Source: UMGS172 sp045637775
Lineage (GTDB): Bacteria > Bacillota > Clostridia > Oscillospirales > Acutalibacteraceae
NCBI GenBank assembly: GCA_045637775.1
Contig: JAZUAC010000022.1
Location: forward strand, 1-29,100
Direction of reading: 5' to 3'
DNA length: 29,100 bases
Each line of letters opens with the position of its first letter. The stretch's first letter is position 1. Made by a program: the position numbers and the translations under genes. A model generated the notes under the pieces. The model did no database searches and was not told where the DNA came from. It saw only the letters and a program-made list of their open reading frames with translations. This document shows, piece by piece, positions 14,369 to 21,854 of this stretch.

Positions 14369-15427
14369 ATGACAAGAGAAAAATTTCTTGAATTGAAAGC
14401 CGGACTTTTGTGCCACGGTGCGGCTTTGACCGAAAAAGCACGTGAGTCGATGATGGCAGAACGCCCAAAGCTGTTCAAAAAAGGCTTTATTGACGCCGTT
14501 AATATAAATGTTAATGGTTCGAATATCTGCGTCAGCATTGCCGAGGATTTTGCCGAAAAGTCCGAACTGTTGCTTGATAAGGATGATAACGGTTATTTTA
14601 TAAACTACTGTGGCGAAAGGGCAGAGGTGAGGTTTTTCAGAGAGCTTCCTAAAACGGGAACTATTGTGGATGACCTTGCAACGCTGCACGCCGACGGTTG
14701 TATTAACATTTGGCCCAGCACCAACTGTTGCTACGACACACCTGAGTTGAAATGTAAGTTCTGTTCGCTTTTGCCCGAAACAAAAAAGCCCATCGACCCC
14801 GATGAGCTATGTGTTGGTCTTAAAAAACTGTTGTCAGAGTACATGGGCACACTCAATTTCAGCGGTGCTACATACATGAATCCTGACCGAATGGTGGAAT
14901 ATTGGTGCGAGCTTTGCGAGAAGATTCGTGAGTTTTCGGATTGCCCCATTGCGGTCGAATTTGCACCGCCACAAAACCTTGACCTTATCGATAAGCTGAA
15001 GGAATCAGGTGCAACGGTTGCTATTATGAATATTGAAATTGTCGGAAAAGAGTTGCGTAAGGAAATTTGCCCCGGCAAGTCAAAAATTACGCTTGAGCAT
15101 TACCATAAGGCAATGCAAAGGGCGGTTGAGGTGTTTGGCTACGGCAAGGTTTCCAGTGTTATGATTGGCGGCATCCAACCGTGGGAGGACATAAAAAATG
15201 AGTGCGAAACACTTTGTAAAATGGGCGTTTTCCCAACCATTATGCCGTTTCGTCCGCTTGATGACTGTACCTATTCCTTCAACAAGCCTTGCAATGTCCA
15301 AGAGTTGATTGAAGTGTCGGAGTATCTGGGTGAATTGTTAAGAAAATACAAATTAGCACCCCAATGTCAACCCGGTTGCACCGCCTGCGGCGGCTGTTCC
15401 ATTGAGAATGATTGTTATATAAAATGA
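14369..15427 (+). CDS. Radical SAM protein with widened cysteine motif and C-terminal Cys cluster
   Basis: The 352-residue protein starts behind AGGAG. The sequence WPSTNCCYDTPELKCKFCSL has cysteines C120, C121, C129 and C132, that is C-x8-C-x2-C (or C-x7-C-x2-C) instead of the usual C-x3-C-x2-C of radical SAM enzymes; aromatic F131 before the last cysteine is as expected. Later strands (LNFSGATYMNPD, IAVEFAPPQNLDLIDKLKESGATVAIMNIEIV, VSSVMIGGIQPWED, PTIMPFRPLDD) read like a biotin-synthase-like TIM barrel. The C-terminus CQPGCTACGGCSIENDC holds five cysteines (333, 337, 340, 343, 349), probably an auxiliary cluster. Reaction unknown. The partner GNAT gene also ends in a cysteine group. Confidence 0.8.
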   Translation: MTREKFLELKAGLLCHGAALTEKARESMMAERPKLFKKGFIDAVNINVNGSNICVSIAEDFAEKSELLLDKDDNGYFINYCGERAEVRFFRELPKTGTIVDDLATLHADGCINIWPSTNCCYDTPELKCKFCSLLPETKKPIDPDELCVGLKKLLSEYMGTLNFSGATYMNPDRMVEYWCELCEKIREFSDCPIAVEFAPPQNLDLIDKLKESGATVAIMNIEIVGKELRKEICPGKSKITLEHYHKAMQRAVEVFGYGKVSSVMIGGIQPWEDIKNECETLCKMGVFPTIMPFRPLDDCTYSFNKPCNVQELIEVSEYLGELLRKYKLAPQCQPGCTACGGCSIENDCYIK

Positions 15428-15675
15428 TTGATTTTAATAAAGCCATTGACATAGTTTTGAAATGTGAAAAAGGTGTGAAAATTGATTCTGTTCTTGACTT
15501 AGGAGATGTTTATGTTATTTCTGTAATTGGAGAGGATGGATATGAAATTGACGACCCTCCTTTTGCTGTTGATAAGAACACAGGTGAAGTAACAGTATAT
15601 TTTCCGCCTGAATATATAGAAACTTTAAAAAACGCAAAATTTGTAGGGAACGGATTTATCCGTTCCGAAGATTGA
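15424..15675 (+). CDS. Small acidic protein of unknown function, 3' end supplied by a palindromic repeat
   Basis: The ATG overlaps the radical SAM stop codon (ATGA), suggesting translational coupling; no strong ribosome binding site of its own is seen. The 83-residue product has the pattern SVLDLGDVYVISVIGEDGYEIDDPPFAVDKNTGEVTVYFPPE, alternating strands with a VDKNTGEV turn, loosely resembling small immunity-type (Imm35/YrhB-like) domains; this is weak. From base 15640 on (about the last 11 residues) the frame runs through the inverted-repeat element at 15640-15712, so the original C-terminus was probably altered. Codon use is more AT-rich than the genes upstream, so it may be a separate acquisition. 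Confidence 0.6.
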   Translation: MIDFNKAIDIVLKCEKGVKIDSVLDLGDVYVISVIGEDGYEIDDPPFAVDKNTGEVTVYFPPEYIETLKNAKFVGNGFIRSED

Positions 15676-15712
15676 TTTTGGTTGCGGAAGGCATAAATGC
15701 CTTCCCTACAAA
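15640..15712. repeat. 73-bp palindromic element with 10-bp terminal repeats and two tight hairpins
   Basis: Termini TTTGTAGGGA (15640-15649) and TCCCTACAAA (15703-15712) are exact inverted repeats. Within are GGAACGGAT-TT-ATCCGTTCC (15647-15666) and GGAAGGCAT-AA-ATGCCTTCC (15686-15705), both 9-bp stems with 2-base loops. The apex in both is ATAAAT (or its complement), as in hairpin 2 of the array at 1208-1229. It looks like a non-autonomous mobile palindromic repeat and it overlaps the 3' end of the small gene at 15424. Confidence 0.75.
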
Positions 15713-15756
15713 ATGGCGAACACAGTTGGCCCTACCGTAAAAAGGAGAAGACCGAT

Positions 15757-15886
15757 ATGGCACGTATTACGGTTAATACAAACAAAATCATCAAGAAAAT
15801 GAAACCGATGCACGGCGGGTAAGCTTTGTTGGACACCTAACGCCAACGTGATTGAGAACAACACGGTACTTTTGATTGAGGTTTGA
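15757..15886 (+). pseudogene. Internal-deletion remnant, probably of a glycosidase gene
   Basis: AGGAG at 15743-15747 precedes an ATG at 15757 that opens MARITVNTNKIIKKMKPMHGG and then stops at 15820. Slightly downstream, in another frame, CWTPNANVIENNTVLLIEV runs to a stop at 15884-15886 and reads like a protein C-terminus ending in beta strands. The N-terminal piece resembles, from memory, the start of GH39-type xylosidase-like proteins (a strand followed by K-P-M-H-G). The simplest view is a gene that lost its middle, leaving its ribosome binding site, first 21 codons and last 19. Alternatively the first part is a real 21-residue peptide. The family assignment is tentative. Confidence 0.5.
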
Positions 15887-15903
15887 AGGATTGAGGCTTT
15901 TAT

Positions 15904-16491
15904 ATGAATAAAAAGATGATTCTGGTTGCGGCACCTCCTGCCTGCGGGAAGACCTATGTTGCCGAGCTTATCGCCAAATCGGCAGGGCCTATGGCCTATT
16001 TCGACAAAGACGGGCTTTGCGACCTGCTGAGGACGGCATTTGCCGTCGCGAATGAGCCGCTTGATATGGACGGCGAGTTTTATAAAAACAACCTCCGCTC
16101 GGCTGAGTATTCCACACTGCTTGAAATGGCCTTTTCGGCACTTCGGTTTGAGGAAAGGGTTATTATAAACGCACCTTTCGGCAACGAAGTCCGTGATGTG
16201 GAATATATGCGCTCACTCAAAGAAAAGGCTCACCAAAACGGAGCCGACTTGTTAGTTATTTGGGTTACTGCACCGCTGTCAGTCTGCTATGAGCGAATGA
16301 AAAACCGCAATTCCGACCGTGACACACTTAAACTTGAAAATTGGGATGAGTATGTCAAGAAAATCAACTATGCACCGCCTTATGAATTGGAATCGGCAGG
16401 TGCGGTTGACCAAATTTTAGTGTTTGATAATCAGGATAATGAAACGGCACTGCGTTCATTGAGTGAAGTGTTGAAAATGATAGGAGAATAA
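15904..16491 (+). CDS. P-loop kinase-like ATPase
   Basis: The 195-residue protein opens MNKKMILVAAPPACGKTYVAELIA, a Walker A motif with alanine in place of the first glycine (A-P-P-A-C-G-K-T). FDKDGLCDLL resembles the acceptor-binding loop of small-molecule kinases, FEERVIINAPFGNEV the second strand region, LLVIWVTAPLSVCYERMKNRNSDRD the lid with arginines, ending in a C-terminal helix. This is the layout of gluconate/shikimate/chloramphenicol-type kinases, 180-200 residues. The KDPG aldolase gene starts two bases after its stop, so a kinase making a phosphorylated sugar acid for the aldolase is a fair guess. No strong ribosome binding site precedes ATG 15904 (GAGG only). Confidence 0.75.
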   Translation: MNKKMILVAAPPACGKTYVAELIAKSAGPMAYFDKDGLCDLLRTAFAVANEPLDMDGEFYKNNLRSAEYSTLLEMAFSALRFEERVIINAPFGNEVRDVEYMRSLKEKAHQNGADLLVIWVTAPLSVCYERMKNRNSDRDTLKLENWDEYVKKINYAPPYELESAGAVDQILVFDNQDNETALRSLSEVLKMIGE

Positions 16492-16493
16492 AA

Positions 16494-17144
16494 ATGCTGA
16501 ACCGAGAAGAAATTATAAAAGACGTTGAAAAGAATAAGATTATTGTTATTCTGCGAGGCTTTACCACCGAGCAGCTGATTAACACGGTTGATGCTATGGA
16601 AAAGGGCGGTATCAGAATGGTTGAGGTCACCTTTGACCAGTCAGGAGTCATACCTGACGAGACCACAGCGGCGAATATCCGTACTCTCAAAGAGCACTTT
16701 GAGGGCAGAGTCAGGGTCGGTGCAGGTACCGTTATGACCGAAAAACAGGTTGAGCTTGCCTTTAATGCCGGTGCAGAGTTTATCATTTCTCCCGACTGCT
16801 ACGAGCCGGTTATCAGAAAGACCCGCGAGCTTGGAATGGTTTCTATGCCCGGCGCATTTACTCCTACCGAAGCAGCCAATGCTCACCGATTTGGTGCTGA
16901 TTTTGTCAAACTGTTCCCCAATTCCGAGGTCGGCATCTCTTATCTTAAGGCATTAACAGCACCACTGTCGCACATAAAATTCCTTGCCGTTGGCGGCGTT
17001 GATCACAAAAGTATGTGTGATTACTTAAATGCGGGTGCCAAAGGTGTCGGAGTTGCTACTGCCATTGCCGATAAAAAATCGATTTTTGCCGGCGATTTTG
17101 AGGCGGTTACCAATCGTGCTAAGTTGTTTACCGAACAATTATAA
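16494..17144 (+). CDS. eda: KDPG/KHG aldolase (bifunctional 2-keto-3-deoxy-6-phosphogluconate / 4-hydroxy-2-oxoglutarate aldolase)
   Basis: The 216-residue length is typical. Family signatures are IIVILRG (R21, substrate carboxylate), MVEVTFD (E44, general acid/base), RVGAGTVMT, FIISPDCYEPVI, PGAFTPTEA and FVKLFP with K139 as the Schiff-base lysine, then FLAVGGV for phosphate binding. It splits KDPG into pyruvate and glyceraldehyde-3-phosphate, the last step of hexuronate and Entner-Doudoroff catabolism, in the cytoplasm. AGGAG at 16482 lies inside the end of the kinase gene, so the two are one operon. It may use a KDPG analogue rather than KDPG itself. Confidence 0.93.
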   Translation: MLNREEIIKDVEKNKIIVILRGFTTEQLINTVDAMEKGGIRMVEVTFDQSGVIPDETTAANIRTLKEHFEGRVRVGAGTVMTEKQVELAFNAGAEFIISPDCYEPVIRKTRELGMVSMPGAFTPTEAANAHRFGADFVKLFPNSEVGISYLKALTAPLSHIKFLAVGGVDHKSMCDYLNAGAKGVGVATAIADKKSIFAGDFEAVTNRAKLFTEQL

Positions 17145-17211
17145 AACTGCCAAGCAGAGTGATGGGCGCACCTGCAAAAATTCGAAAACAAAATGAAAAT
17201 ATAAAGAAATA

Positions 17212-17240
17212 TTGACAATTGTGTTGCAGAGTGGTAAAAT
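17212..17240 (+). promoter_or_regulatory. Promoter of the branched-chain aminotransferase gene
   Basis: TTGACA (17212-17217) and TAAAAT (17235-17240) with exactly 17 bp between, about 75 bases before the start codon. The leader can form a small ACGGC / GCCGT stem but shows no run of branched-chain codons that would indicate attenuation. Confidence 0.85.
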
Positions 17241-17314
17241 TTACTGTAACAATTTTGATTTGCAACGGCTTAAGGGCGCGATCCTGACGCCGTGTGACCA
17301 TAGGAGGTAAAATT

Positions 17315-18340
17315 ATGGCAAAGAAAGATATCAACTGGGGCGAGCTCGGTTTCGGCTATGTTAAGACCGATTACCGTTTTGTTGCCAATTTTAAAGACGG
17401 TAAGTGGGATGAAGGACAACTCATTACCGATGAAAACATCGTAATCAATGAGTGTGCAGGTGTTCTGCAGTATGCACAGACCTGCTTTGAGGGTCTTAAG
17501 GCTTACACAACCGAGGAAGGTAAGATTGTATGCTTCCGTCCTGACCTTAACGCACAGCGTATGGCCGATTCTTGCGAGCGTTTGAAGATGCCCGTATTCC
17601 CCGTAGACAAGTTTGTTGAGGCAGTTGAAAAGGTTGTTGCCGCTAATGCTGACTTTGTTCCGCCTTACGGCTCGGGCGCAACCCTTTATTTGCGTCCTTA
17701 TATGTTCGGTAGCAACGCTGTTATCGGTGTTAAGCCTGCAACCGAGTATCAGTTCAGAATCTTCGCAACACCCGTTGGCCCTTACTTTAAGGGTGGTGTA
17801 AAGCCTTTGACCTTGCGTATTTCTGACCTTGACCGTGCCGCACCTATGGGTACCGGCCACATCAAGGCGGGTCTTAACTATGCAATGAGCCTTTACAACA
17901 TTGTTGATGCTCATGACAACGGTTATGACGAAAATATGTACACCGATTCGGCAACCCATACCTATATTGAGGAGACCGGTGGTGCCAACATCATCTTCGT
18001 TACCAAGGACGGCAAGGTTGTAACACCTAAGTCCAACACTATTTTGCCCTCTATTACCCGTCGCTCTTTGATGATCGTTGCCAAGGATTATCTCGGACTT
18101 GAGGTTGAGGAGAGGCCTGTTCGCGTTGACGAGCTTGAGAACTTTGCAGAGTGCGGACTTTGCGGTACTGCTGCTGTTATTTCTCCCGTTGGCAAGGTTG
18201 TTGACCACGGTAAGGAGATTGCTTTCCCCGCAGGTATGACCGAAATGGGTCCTGTTACTAAGAAGCTTTACGATACCCTCACAGGTATTCAGATGGGTCG
18301 TCTTCCCGCACCCGAGGGATGGATTAAGGTCATTGACTGA
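17315..18340 (+). CDS. ilvE: Branched-chain amino acid aminotransferase
   Basis: ATG 17315 (341 residues) follows AGGAGGT; the frame is open to 17294 but that would include the binding site. Fold type IV PLP transaminase features: LQYAQTCFEGLKAY (the large-type BCAT motif), GSGATLYLRPYMFGS, GTGHIKAGLNYAMS with K184 as the PLP lysine, YIEETGGANIIFV and FAECGLCGTAAVISPVG. It exchanges amino groups between glutamate and the 2-keto acids of leucine, isoleucine and valine. Codon use (GTT, GGT, AAG, CGT) suggests high expression. It is a single gene with its own promoter and terminator; no other ilv or leu gene is nearby. Confidence 0.96.
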   Translation: MAKKDINWGELGFGYVKTDYRFVANFKDGKWDEGQLITDENIVINECAGVLQYAQTCFEGLKAYTTEEGKIVCFRPDLNAQRMADSCERLKMPVFPVDKFVEAVEKVVAANADFVPPYGSGATLYLRPYMFGSNAVIGVKPATEYQFRIFATPVGPYFKGGVKPLTLRISDLDRAAPMGTGHIKAGLNYAMSLYNIVDAHDNGYDENMYTDSATHTYIEETGGANIIFVTKDGKVVTPKSNTILPSITRRSLMIVAKDYLGLEVEERPVRVDELENFAECGLCGTAAVISPVGKVVDHGKEIAFPAGMTEMGPVTKKLYDTLTGIQMGRLPAPEGWIKVID

Positions 18341-18360
18341 GCTTGAAGTACAATCACTTC

Positions 18361-18394
18361 CAAGCAACCCCACAGCTTTTTGTGGGGTTGCTTG
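18361..18394 (+). terminator. Intrinsic terminator of ilvE
   Basis: CAAGCAACCCCACA (18361-18374) pairs exactly with TGTGGGGTTGCTTG (18381-18394), 14 bp, loop GCTTTT, followed shortly by CTTTTTATG. Confidence 0.92.
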
Positions 18395-18456
18395 CTGCTT
18401 TTTATGTATAGTTTATTAAATTTGCGTAAATTTTGCGAAATTTAGAATAATTTTTG

Positions 18457-18485
18457 TTGAAATTTTTATGAAAGTTTGATATAGT
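18457..18485 (+). promoter_or_regulatory. Promoter of the GH16 lipoprotein gene
   Basis: TTGAAA (18457-18462) and TATAGT (18480-18485) with a 17-bp spacer, 32 bases before the start codon. Confidence 0.7.
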
Positions 18486-18517
18486 TGATATGCAATTAAA
18501 CTACGGAGGTTTATACA

Positions 18518-20323
18518 ATGAAGAAAGTATTATCATTAATGATGGTTCTTGTTTTGGTCGTTGGCTTGCTTGTTGGCTGTGGCGGCGATGACAAGAAAGC
18601 AAAAGATGAAGCAGGAAACAACACTACAAACAATTCTGTAGCAACTCCTTCGGGTGATTCGCCTAATGTTGACGGAATTGTTTCCACTGCTGATGTCAAC
18701 TTCAAGACAGGTGACAATTCGACTTATCGTATTGTCCGTCCTGAGGGTGACACTAATGCAACTTCGGTTGCACAGTATATCTTCAAGCAGATGAGAGATA
18801 AGCTTGGAGTAAATGCACGAAACGTTTCCGATACCGAAGATGGAACCGATGCTTATGAAATTCTCGTCGGTATGACCAACCGTGAGGAATCCAAGAAGGC
18901 AGCTCAATATCTTGAGGGCAAAGCCGGTGGTAGATATAGTGATTATGTTATTTGTACCATTGGTAAAAAGATCTGCATTTATTCAAAGAATCCTGAAATC
19001 TTGAAGCCTGCAGCAGAGGCTTTTGTAGCCGATTATTTGAAAGCTGAACCCATTAAGGGCGGTATCAACGCTGTAAAGGCATCCGAAGGTAACTTTGAGT
19101 CGATCAAGGTCAACGGTGTTGAGGTTGGTAAATTTAATTTTGTCCGTCCTCACTTCAATTCTTCTTGGCTTACCGAATGTGAGATGGAAGAGATTGTCGA
19201 TACCGTTTACAACAAGACCGGTTATATGATGAGCATTAACCATGATACCCAGTCTTCTCCCGAAGACTATGAGATTATCGTTGGTAACACCACCCGTGAG
19301 GGCGTTGAGGCTGTAACCGATTATGATCAGTATAAAATTACCGTAAAGGGTAAGAAGGTTTACATAAATGGTGGTAGTGCTCATGCAACCGCAATGGGCG
19401 TTTCCGAGTTCTCCAAGATGTTGACCGGTGAGATTACCGACGCTTCTTCTGTTGTTGGTTCTTATAATACCGCAATGGCAAGCTATGATAAGTCCAAAGA
19501 ATATTACTGGACTTGGGGTGACGATTTCGACCTCCCCGAGCTTGACCTGACCAAGTGGGGACAGGAAAAGGAATCCAATCAAAGCCCCGGTCAAAACGGC
19601 AAGACTTCGGTTCGTTCTTCCGACCCCAACGATGTATTTGTTTCCGACGGTAAGTTCTATATCTGTGCACGTCAGGATGATCATTATTACTATGGCGGTA
19701 TGATACGTACACAGCGAACTATGGAATACAAGTACGGTTACGCTGAAATGAGCTCGGTCATTCCTCAGGGTGATAGCTTCTGGATTGCATGGTGGGCTTG
19801 CTCTAACGACGCAGTGTCTTCTGTTGATCCGAGTGCGCCCAAGCTTTTGTCACCTGAAATAGATATAGTTGAGTGTTTCGGTAATTCCAAGTATTATGCT
19901 GCAAACTGCCACTCTTGGCCTACCACTACCGGTACAAATGAGTATGGTTACGTGCACACCTCGCTTGACGGTACTACCTACGGTGAAGCTAAGAAGTACA
20001 CTTTGGAGGATGAAGGTAAGGTTTTAGGTAACGATTTCCATACCTACGGCTTCCTTTGGGACAACACTAAGATGGGCTTCACCTGTGACGGTGACCTTTA
20101 CTTCGTATATGACACCACCAAAACATATGAAGATATTGAGTGCTTTAACCACAGCATGTACTTCATTTACAGTATGGCTCTCGGCTTTGCCGATGCTCCC
20201 GGTAACCCCATTACCGAAGATCCTGTTGAGTGGTCAGAAACCAACAAGCTTATCCTTGACTGGATGCACCTTTATCAGAAGGATGACGGTCTGCACGAGC
20301 TTAATTGGATGGGCGCAAAATAA
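18518..20323 (+). CDS. Secreted lipoprotein with C-terminal GH16 glycoside hydrolase domain
   Basis: The 601-residue protein starts behind GGAGGT. A signal peptide ends in the lipobox LLVGC (C21), so it is lipid-anchored outside the cell, followed by a low-complexity linker rich in N, T and S. Residues about 69-170 and 200-300 are two copies of one module (VRPEG...YEILVGMTNREES and VRPHF...YEIIVGNTTREGV, each ending in a GKKI/GKKV strand). From about 320 a GH16 jelly-roll domain follows, with WIAWWACS and the catalytic SPEIDIVECFG (E447, D449, E452; ExDxxE lacking the bulge residue) and FHTYGFLWDNTKMGFTCDG. GH16 enzymes cleave beta-1,3/1,4-glucans, xyloglucan or galactans; substrate not assignable. 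Confidence 0.9.
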   Translation: MKKVLSLMMVLVLVVGLLVGCGGDDKKAKDEAGNNTTNNSVATPSGDSPNVDGIVSTADVNFKTGDNSTYRIVRPEGDTNATSVAQYIFKQMRDKLGVNARNVSDTEDGTDAYEILVGMTNREESKKAAQYLEGKAGGRYSDYVICTIGKKICIYSKNPEILKPAAEAFVADYLKAEPIKGGINAVKASEGNFESIKVNGVEVGKFNFVRPHFNSSWLTECEMEEIVDTVYNKTGYMMSINHDTQSSPEDYEIIVGNTTREGVEAVTDYDQYKITVKGKKVYINGGSAHATAMGVSEFSKMLTGEITDASSVVGSYNTAMASYDKSKEYYWTWGDDFDLPELDLTKWGQEKESNQSPGQNGKTSVRSSDPNDVFVSDGKFYICARQDDHYYYGGMIRTQRTMEYKYGYAEMSSVIPQGDSFWIAWWACSNDAVSSVDPSAPKLLSPEIDIVECFGNSKYYAANCHSWPTTTGTNEYGYVHTSLDGTTYGEAKKYTLEDEGKVLGNDFHTYGFLWDNTKMGFTCDGDLYFVYDTTKTYEDIECFNHSMYFIYSMALGFADAPGNPITEDPVEWSETNKLILDWMHLYQKDDGLHELNWMGAK

Positions 20324-20335
20324 TCTTTGATATTG

Positions 20336-20367
20336 AAATCAGCTTCCGATTTTCGGAGGCTGATTTT
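20336..20367 (+). terminator. Intrinsic terminator of the GH16 gene
   Basis: AAATCAGCTTCCG pairs with CGGAGGCTGATTT (one T-G wobble), followed by TTTCTTTG. Confidence 0.88.
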
Positions 20368-20464
20368 TTCTTTGAAAAATTTACAAATTGACTACAAAAC
20401 ATAAGTTATATCTGTTATAATATAATTGTATTGTATATTCACCTTGATTTGGAGGCTTTGAAAT

Positions 20465-21841
20465 ATGATTATAAAAAAGGCAAAGAGATATATTTGTACT
20501 GTTTTGTGCGTTGCAATGCTTTTGTCGATTTTCGCAGGGTGTGGCAAAGAGCAGGGAACCGTCTTTGATGAACAGGGTTTCCGTTACAAGGTGCATCCCG
20601 ACTATATTGAGTTGTTGGAGTATATCGGTGACGGCGGTGCGGTAAATATTCCGTCAAGCTTCAAGGATAAACCTGTAACGGTTTTGCATGAAGGTCTTTT
20701 TAAAAACCATTCAAATATTACCGAGATAATCTTGCCCAATACGTTAACCACCGTTGGCGCAGAAGTCTTCAGCCGTTGTACATCGCTCAAATCGTTGGAG
20801 ATTCCCGAAGGCGTTATCGAGGTTGGAACAGGTGCGTTCAGCTATTGCACGGGTTTGAAGCAGGTGAAGATGCCTTCAACAGTGAAGGTTTTGTCTGACA
20901 ATGTGTTTTACCAGTGTTTAAGCCTTGAGAGTATTGAGCTTAAAGAAGGCTTGACCGATATAATGCCCTATGCGTTTTACGGCTGCCCCGCACTTACAAC
21001 CGTTATTTTCCCCGCAACGCTTATAAATATTAAGGAATATGCCTTTTATGGATGCATTGCGCTTGAAAGTGTTACCTTGCCCGATTCGGTAAAATCGTTG
21101 GAAAAGGGTTGCTTTAAGGAATGCGTTGCATTAAAAAGCTTCAGCGCGGGCAGTGGACTTAAAACCTTGGGCGAAGAAGCATTTGTTTTGTGTGCCAAGC
21201 TTGCCGAGGTGAAATTAAACGACGGACTTGAAACGGTTGGCAAAAATGCGTTTACCGAAACTGCAGTGACCGAGATTTCATTCCCTGATACAATAAGCAG
21301 TCTTACAACCTGTATTTCGGGTTGTAAAAAGCTTACCACGGTAAAGCTCCCGTCTAAAATTGTTGCAATTCCTGACGAAATGTTTAACGGATGCGAGAGC
21401 CTTACCTCGATTGAAATACCGTCCTCGGTAACCTCGATAGGCAATAAGGCGTTTTTCGGATGTACAAAGCTTGCAACTCCGACCATGCCCGAAAAGCTTA
21501 TAATGGTTGGTGATTATGCTTTTTCACAGTGTATTGAGTTTGAAAAGATTACCTTCCCCGACACGCTCCAAACGTTGGGCAAAGGTGCGCTGTCGAACTG
21601 TATCAAACTGACCGATATAAATGTGGGTAACAGTCTTAAAACCATTGGCGATAATGCGTTTGAATATTGCTTGAGATTGATGTATATAACCTTGCCTGCC
21701 ACACTTGAAAACGCAGGTTCCGATATATTTAACGGTTGTATTAAGCTTCGTCAGGTTACGATTAAGCGTGAAAAGAATTCGGTTGACACCAGCCGTTGGG
21801 GTAAGGGCTTTAACATTAAATGGCAGCCCGAAAAAAAGTGA
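20465..21841 (+). CDS. BspA-like leucine-rich-repeat lipoprotein
   Basis: The 458-residue protein starts behind GGAGG. N-terminal signal with lipobox SIFAGC (C26) marks a lipoprotein. After a short region (FRYKVHPDYIELLEYIGDGGAVNIPSSFKDKPVTVL) it consists of about 15 repeats of the LRR_5/BspA type, for example ITEIILPNTLTTVGAEVFSRCTSLKSLEIPEGVIEVGTGAFSYCTGLKQV, with the consensus I-P-x-S/T-V-x-x-I-G-x-x-A-F-x-x-C. It has no sortase signal. Such proteins bind host or glycan surfaces or other proteins. An AT-rich region with TATAAT at 20416 and 20421 lies upstream but I could not fix a -35. It is the first gene of an apparent run with nth and the YhaO/YhaN pair. Confidence 0.92.
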   Translation: MIIKKAKRYICTVLCVAMLLSIFAGCGKEQGTVFDEQGFRYKVHPDYIELLEYIGDGGAVNIPSSFKDKPVTVLHEGLFKNHSNITEIILPNTLTTVGAEVFSRCTSLKSLEIPEGVIEVGTGAFSYCTGLKQVKMPSTVKVLSDNVFYQCLSLESIELKEGLTDIMPYAFYGCPALTTVIFPATLINIKEYAFYGCIALESVTLPDSVKSLEKGCFKECVALKSFSAGSGLKTLGEEAFVLCAKLAEVKLNDGLETVGKNAFTETAVTEISFPDTISSLTTCISGCKKLTTVKLPSKIVAIPDEMFNGCESLTSIEIPSSVTSIGNKAFFGCTKLATPTMPEKLIMVGDYAFSQCIEFEKITFPDTLQTLGKGALSNCIKLTDINVGNSLKTIGDNAFEYCLRLMYITLPATLENAGSDIFNGCIKLRQVTIKREKNSVDTSRWGKGFNIKWQPEKK

Positions 21842-21854
21842 TTTCGGAGGATGT

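Noticed and set aside
17270..18373. 367-codon minus-strand open frame across ilvE
   Set aside because: Full overlap with a complete branched-chain aminotransferase with strong codon bias; long antisense frames arise easily from GTT/GGT-rich codon use.
18983..19684. 233-codon minus-strand frame inside the GH16 lipoprotein gene
   Set aside because: Antisense shadow with no ribosome binding site or recognisable family.
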